Shown here: positions 4,333-6,262 of the stretch, piece by piece | How the letters are laid out: each line of letters opens with the position of its first letter | Position numbering within the stretch: the stretch's first letter is position 1 | Assembly: GCA_046094825.1 (NCBI GenBank) | Contig: JBJTIF010000034.1 | Coordinates: 1-6,262, forward strand | Reading direction: 5' to 3' | Source of the DNA: JBJTIF01 sp046094825 | Lineage (GTDB): Bacteria > Actinomycetota > UBA4738 > HRBIN12 | Length of the DNA: 6,262 bases | Made by a program: the position numbers and the translations under genes | The notes under the pieces: model-generated | What the model saw: the letters and a program-made list of their open reading frames with translations, nothing else | What the model was told of the DNA's origin: nothing | The model's database searches: none

Positions 4333-6072
4333 ATGGCCCCGGGCGCGCTGCTCACGGACCTCTACGAACTGAACATGGCGGCGAGCTACCTGCGCCGCGG
4401 CATGCGCGAGGAGGCGACGTTCAGCCTGTTCGTCCGGAACCTCCCGCCCGAGCGGGGGTTCCTCGTCGCCGCGGGCCTCGAACCCGCGCTCGACGCCCTC
4501 GCCGACTTCCGGTTCACCGACGACGATCTCGCGTACCTGCGGGGACTCGGGTTCGAGGACGACGTGCTCCGCGCCTTCGCGGACCTCCGCTTCGAGGGCG
4601 ACGTGTGGGCGGTCCCGGAGGGCCGTGTCGTCCTCGCGCACGAGCCGCTCCTCGAGCTCACCGCGCCGATGCCCGTCGCGCAGCTCGTCGAACCGTTGCT
4701 CCTGAACCTCCTCACCTTCCAGACGACGATCGCCGCGAAGGCCGCGCGCTGCGTGATCGCGGCGGCCGGCCGCGGCCTCGTCGACTTCGCGCTCCGACGG
4801 ACGCAGGGGCTCGACGCGGCGCTCGCGGTCGCACGGGTCACCGCGATGGTCGGGTTCGGCGCGACGAGCAACGTCGAGGCAGCGCGCCGCTACGGCCTCA
4901 CCGCGGCCGGGACGATGGCGCACTCGTACATCGAATCCTTCCCGACCGAACTCGAGGCGTTCCGGACGTTCGCGATCGACCGCCCGGGCAACGCGACGTT
5001 CCTCGTCGACACGTACGACGTCCACCAGGGGGTCCGCAACGCCATCGCGGTGATCCGCGAGCTCGATCTCCGCGAGCATCTCGGCATCCGCCTCGACAGC
5101 GGCGACCTCGCCTCCCTCGCGCGCGACGCCCGCGGGCTCCTCGACGCCGCGGGGCTCCCGCAGGTGCGGATCCTCGCGAGCGGCGGGCTCGACGAACGCT
5201 CCGTCGCCCGGCTCGTGGCCGACGGCGCTCCGATCGACGCGTTCGGCGTCGGCACCCGCATCGGGGTCTCCGCCGACGCGCCGACCCTCGACTCGGCCTA
5301 CAAGCTCGTCGAGTTCGACGGCGCCCCCGTCGTGAAGCTCTCCGCGGAGAAGGAGAGCTTCCCCGGGCGCAAACAGGTGTTCCGGGGCGACGGGGGCGAC
5401 GTCCTCGGGCTCCGCGACGAGGCCCCGCCCGACGGGTCGCGCCCGCTCCTCGTCGAGGCGATGCGACGGGGACGCCGCATCGGCGCGGCGGGGACGATCC
5501 CGGAGGCGCGCGCGCGGTTCGAGGCCGACCTCCGCGCGCTGCCGGCGGAGGCGCGCCGCCTCGACGCGCCGATCGCGCCGCGCGCGACGATCTCGCGTGC
5601 CCTCGCGGACCTCACCGAGCACGCGCGCGTCGACGCGCGGGACTCCCGACCTCCGCGCGCTGACGCCGCGGAGGTCGGAGGTTCAGCGACGGCGCTCGGT
5701 GTCCTCCGAGCGATCGGCGAGTTCGCTGAACCGCGTGAAGGCGAGCGTGAACGCCGCCCAGATCACGAAGACGCTCACGAGCGCCCCCACCGCGAAGACG
5801 AGCCCGGTGCTCACGGCCAGCACGGTCAGCCCCTCCCTCGCGGCGAGACGAGGTTGCCGAGCGCGAGGATCGAGGGCACCCAGATGCCGACGAACAACCC
5901 CGCCTCGCGACCGGCCTGGCCGCCGTCGCCGACGACGCCGAACCAGAGCGAGACCGAGAACAGGAACGACACGAACGCCGCTGCGAGGAACACGAGGAGC
6001 GCGGTGCGTGGACTCATCCGATGCCTCTCCTTCCCGCCGGGCGGATGCCGGGAACGGGTAGGCCCACCGTAG
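4333..6072 (+). CDS. pncB: Nicotinate phosphoribosyltransferase; frame over-runs its expected end
   Basis: Converts nicotinate and PRPP to nicotinate mononucleotide in cytosolic NAD salvage (Preiss-Handler pathway). Residues 1-436 cover the whole family: LLTDLYELNMA (7-17), LLNLLTFQTTIAAKAAR, FALRRTQG, GATSNVEAA, GTMAHSYIE with the phosphorylatable His (H197), VDTYDV, LDSGDL (254-259), LASGGLDE, FGVGTRIGV (304-312) and KLSAEKESFPGRKQVFR. The start is fixed by a leaderless -10 box 7 nt upstream. Homologues end around LADLTEHAR, near nucleotide 5640, but no stop is found there and the frame stays open to TAG at 6070-6072, giving 579 residues. Beyond ~5645 third positions lose their G/C bias (CGA, CCT, GCT, GAA, CGT), a 12-bp hairpin interrupts, and the opposite strand carries two better-coding small genes. 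I therefore think true coding ends near 5645 and the last ~140 codons are fortuitous or follow a lost stop. A TGA in another frame lies at 5661-5663. Confidence 0.87.
   Translation: MAPGALLTDLYELNMAASYLRRGMREEATFSLFVRNLPPERGFLVAAGLEPALDALADFRFTDDDLAYLRGLGFEDDVLRAFADLRFEGDVWAVPEGRVVLAHEPLLELTAPMPVAQLVEPLLLNLLTFQTTIAAKAARCVIAAAGRGLVDFALRRTQGLDAALAVARVTAMVGFGATSNVEAARRYGLTAAGTMAHSYIESFPTELEAFRTFAIDRPGNATFLVDTYDVHQGVRNAIAVIRELDLREHLGIRLDSGDLASLARDARGLLDAAGLPQVRILASGGLDERSVARLVADGAPIDAFGVGTRIGVSADAPTLDSAYKLVEFDGAPVVKLSAEKESFPGRKQVFRGDGGDVLGLRDEAPPDGSRPLLVEAMRRGRRIGAAGTIPEARARFEADLRALPAEARRLDAPIAPRATISRALADLTEHARVDARDSRPPRADAAEVGGSATALGVLRAIGEFAEPREGERERRPDHEDAHERPHREDEPGAHGQHGQPLPRGETRLPSARIEGTQMPTNNPASRPAWPPSPTTPNQSETENRNDTNAAARNTRSAVRGLIRCLSFPPGGCRERVGPP
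5646..5678. terminator. Bidirectional hairpin terminator between convergent genes
   Basis: A 12-bp perfect stem, CCGACCTCCGCG (5646-5657) with CGCGGAGGTCGG (5667-5678), and a 9-nt loop. It lies at the expected end of NAPRT and 4 bp beyond the stop of the convergent 46-residue gene, so it could terminate both. No U tract is seen. Confidence 0.7.
5683..5823 (-). CDS. Small membrane protein, 46 residues, unknown function
   Basis: Begins at GTG (5823), only 2 nt after the TGA of the upstream 63-residue gene, with a purine-rich GGAGGGG ribosome-binding site 6 nt before the start inside that gene's end. The two are therefore probably translationally coupled. Residues 2-30 form one hydrophobic helix (VSTGLVFAVGALVSVFVIWA region), followed by a charged C-terminal tail rich in Arg, Glu and Asp, probably cytoplasmic. 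Codon third positions are almost all G or C, much better than the antisense NAPRT over-run frame, which supports it as real. I do not recognise a family. A hairpin terminator follows at 5678-5646. Confidence 0.6.
   Translation of the reverse strand: MLAVSTGLVFAVGALVSVFVIWAAFTLAFTRFSELADRSEDTERRR
5826..6017 (-). CDS. Small membrane protein, 63 residues, unknown function
   Basis: The ATG at 6015-6017 is preceded by AAGGAG 9 nt upstream. Two hydrophobic segments are visible: residues 5-27 (LLVFLAAAFVSFLFSVSLWF region) and 41-57 (LFVGIWVPSILALG region), separated by a short loop GDGGQAGREAG. It looks like a two-helix inner-membrane protein. G/C use at codon third positions is very high, arguing that this strand rather than the overlapping NAPRT over-run is coding. 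It is the first gene of a two-gene unit with the 46-residue protein. No family recognised; it could be a component of a small membrane complex, but that is a guess. Confidence 0.65.
   Translation of the reverse strand: MSPRTALLVFLAAAFVSFLFSVSLWFGVVGDGGQAGREAGLFVGIWVPSILALGNLVSPRGRG
6025..6033 (-). promoter_or_regulatory. Ribosome-binding site of the 63-residue membrane protein
   Basis: The minus strand reads GGGAAGGAGAGG upstream of the ATG at 6017, a strong anti-16S match that decides the start. It contrasts with the three leaderless genes of the window. A possible -10, TACGGT, lies at 6066-6071, implying a leader of about 40 nt; that promoter is weakly supported. Confidence 0.55.
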
Positions 6073-6104
6073 CAGCACGCGACGGGCGGACCGGGGAACG
6101 GTGC

Positions 6105-6262
6105 GTGGCGGCGCTGGCCTGCGCGGGTTCGAAGGGGGTGCCGTCGCCGAAGGCCGCGGTGCTCGTCTCCGGGCTCGTGATCCTCGCCGGGGCGCTCATG
6201 ACGCTCCTCGGGGTCTACGCCGACCTCGGCGCGCTCCTGCTCGTCGCGTTCCTCATCCCGAC
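6105..6262 (+). CDS. DoxX-family membrane protein, partial, first helix missing
   Basis: From 6126 the frame reads GSKGVPSPKAAVLVSG and continues through two hydrophobic stretches with LLGVYADLGALLLVAFLIPT at the right edge, matching the central part of DoxX-type integral membrane proteins (usually ~130 residues, four helices). DoxX relatives are linked to quinone/redox and thiol-stress functions, but this subgroup's role is unknown. Members normally have about 40 residues with a first transmembrane helix before the YAASKGVP-like segment. Here the upstream codons encode polar, Arg-rich sequence in all three frames, and no helix is seen. In-frame starts are GTG 6105 (chosen), ATG 6045 and ATG 6021, none with a clear ribosome-binding site. 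It is either a truncated gene, a pseudogene or a junction. The C-terminus lies beyond the window. Confidence 0.6.
   Translation, partial: MAALACAGSKGVPSPKAAVLVSGLVILAGALMTLLGVYADLGALLLVAFLIP

Noticed and set aside
3757..5622. Minus-strand ORF of 621 residues opposite NAPRT
   Set aside because: Antisense to conserved NAPRT motifs and out of frame with the TadA fusion; no domain visible.
5525..5662. 17-bp direct repeat CCGACCTCCGCGCGCTG at 5525-5541 and 5646-5662
   Set aside because: Considered as a duplication that might have removed the NAPRT stop, but flanks do not match and the first copy is ordinary D-L-R-A-L coding; probably compositional coincidence.
1..6262. CRISPR arrays, insertion sequences, integrases, attachment sites, toxin-antitoxin pairs
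   Set aside because: No regularly spaced repeats, transposase motifs or tRNA-end duplications were seen; the tRNA-Ser genes carry no adjacent integrase.

Overview
This 6.3-kb window comes from a very GC-rich bacterial chromosome (well over two thirds G+C by eye, codon third positions almost all G or C). Three protein genes start 6-7 nt after a TANNNT -10 box with no Shine-Dalgarno, which is typical of leaderless Actinomycetota genes. The gene content fits a free-living actinobacterium, perhaps a deep-branching class; I cannot place it further. I see no mobile element, CRISPR array or defence operon.

Layout. Minus strand, 1-1347: N-terminal part of dnaX (DNA polymerase III tau/gamma), running off the left edge. 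Just upstream on the same strand, 1382-1656: a large (~275 nt) signal recognition particle RNA carrying an Alu-type domain as well as the S domain. Plus strand, 1714-3348: one ORF joining an MtnX-like HAD phosphatase to two GNAT acetyltransferase domains. Minus strand, 3349-3586: tRNA-Ser(GGA) and tRNA-Ser(CGA), each with encoded CCA and its own -10 box. Minus strand, 3651-4280: an unusual fusion of a zincin-like metallopeptidase with a TadA tRNA adenosine deaminase that lacks about its first 50 residues. Divergently, 4333 onward: nicotinate phosphoribosyltransferase. Its reading frame does not stop at the expected C-terminus (~5640) but runs on to 6072, antisense to two small membrane-protein genes (5683-5823 and 5826-6017). 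At the right edge is a DoxX-family membrane protein fragment lacking its first helix.

The order tadA - (tRNA-Ser, others) - SRP RNA - dnaX on one strand resembles the Gram-positive arrangement seen around Bacillus subtilis tadA-scr-dnaX. It is a translation/replication housekeeping neighbourhood, here interrupted by the HAD-GNAT gene and the Ser tRNAs. Nicotinate phosphoribosyltransferase belongs to NAD salvage and is functionally separate.

Several features hint at rearrangement or at assembly problems. There is a perfect 93-bp inverted repeat at the extreme left edge (1-93 against 216-308), an abrupt metallopeptidase/TadA junction, a missing NAPRT stop codon and a headless DoxX. Whether these are real biology or artefacts is the main question the window raises.
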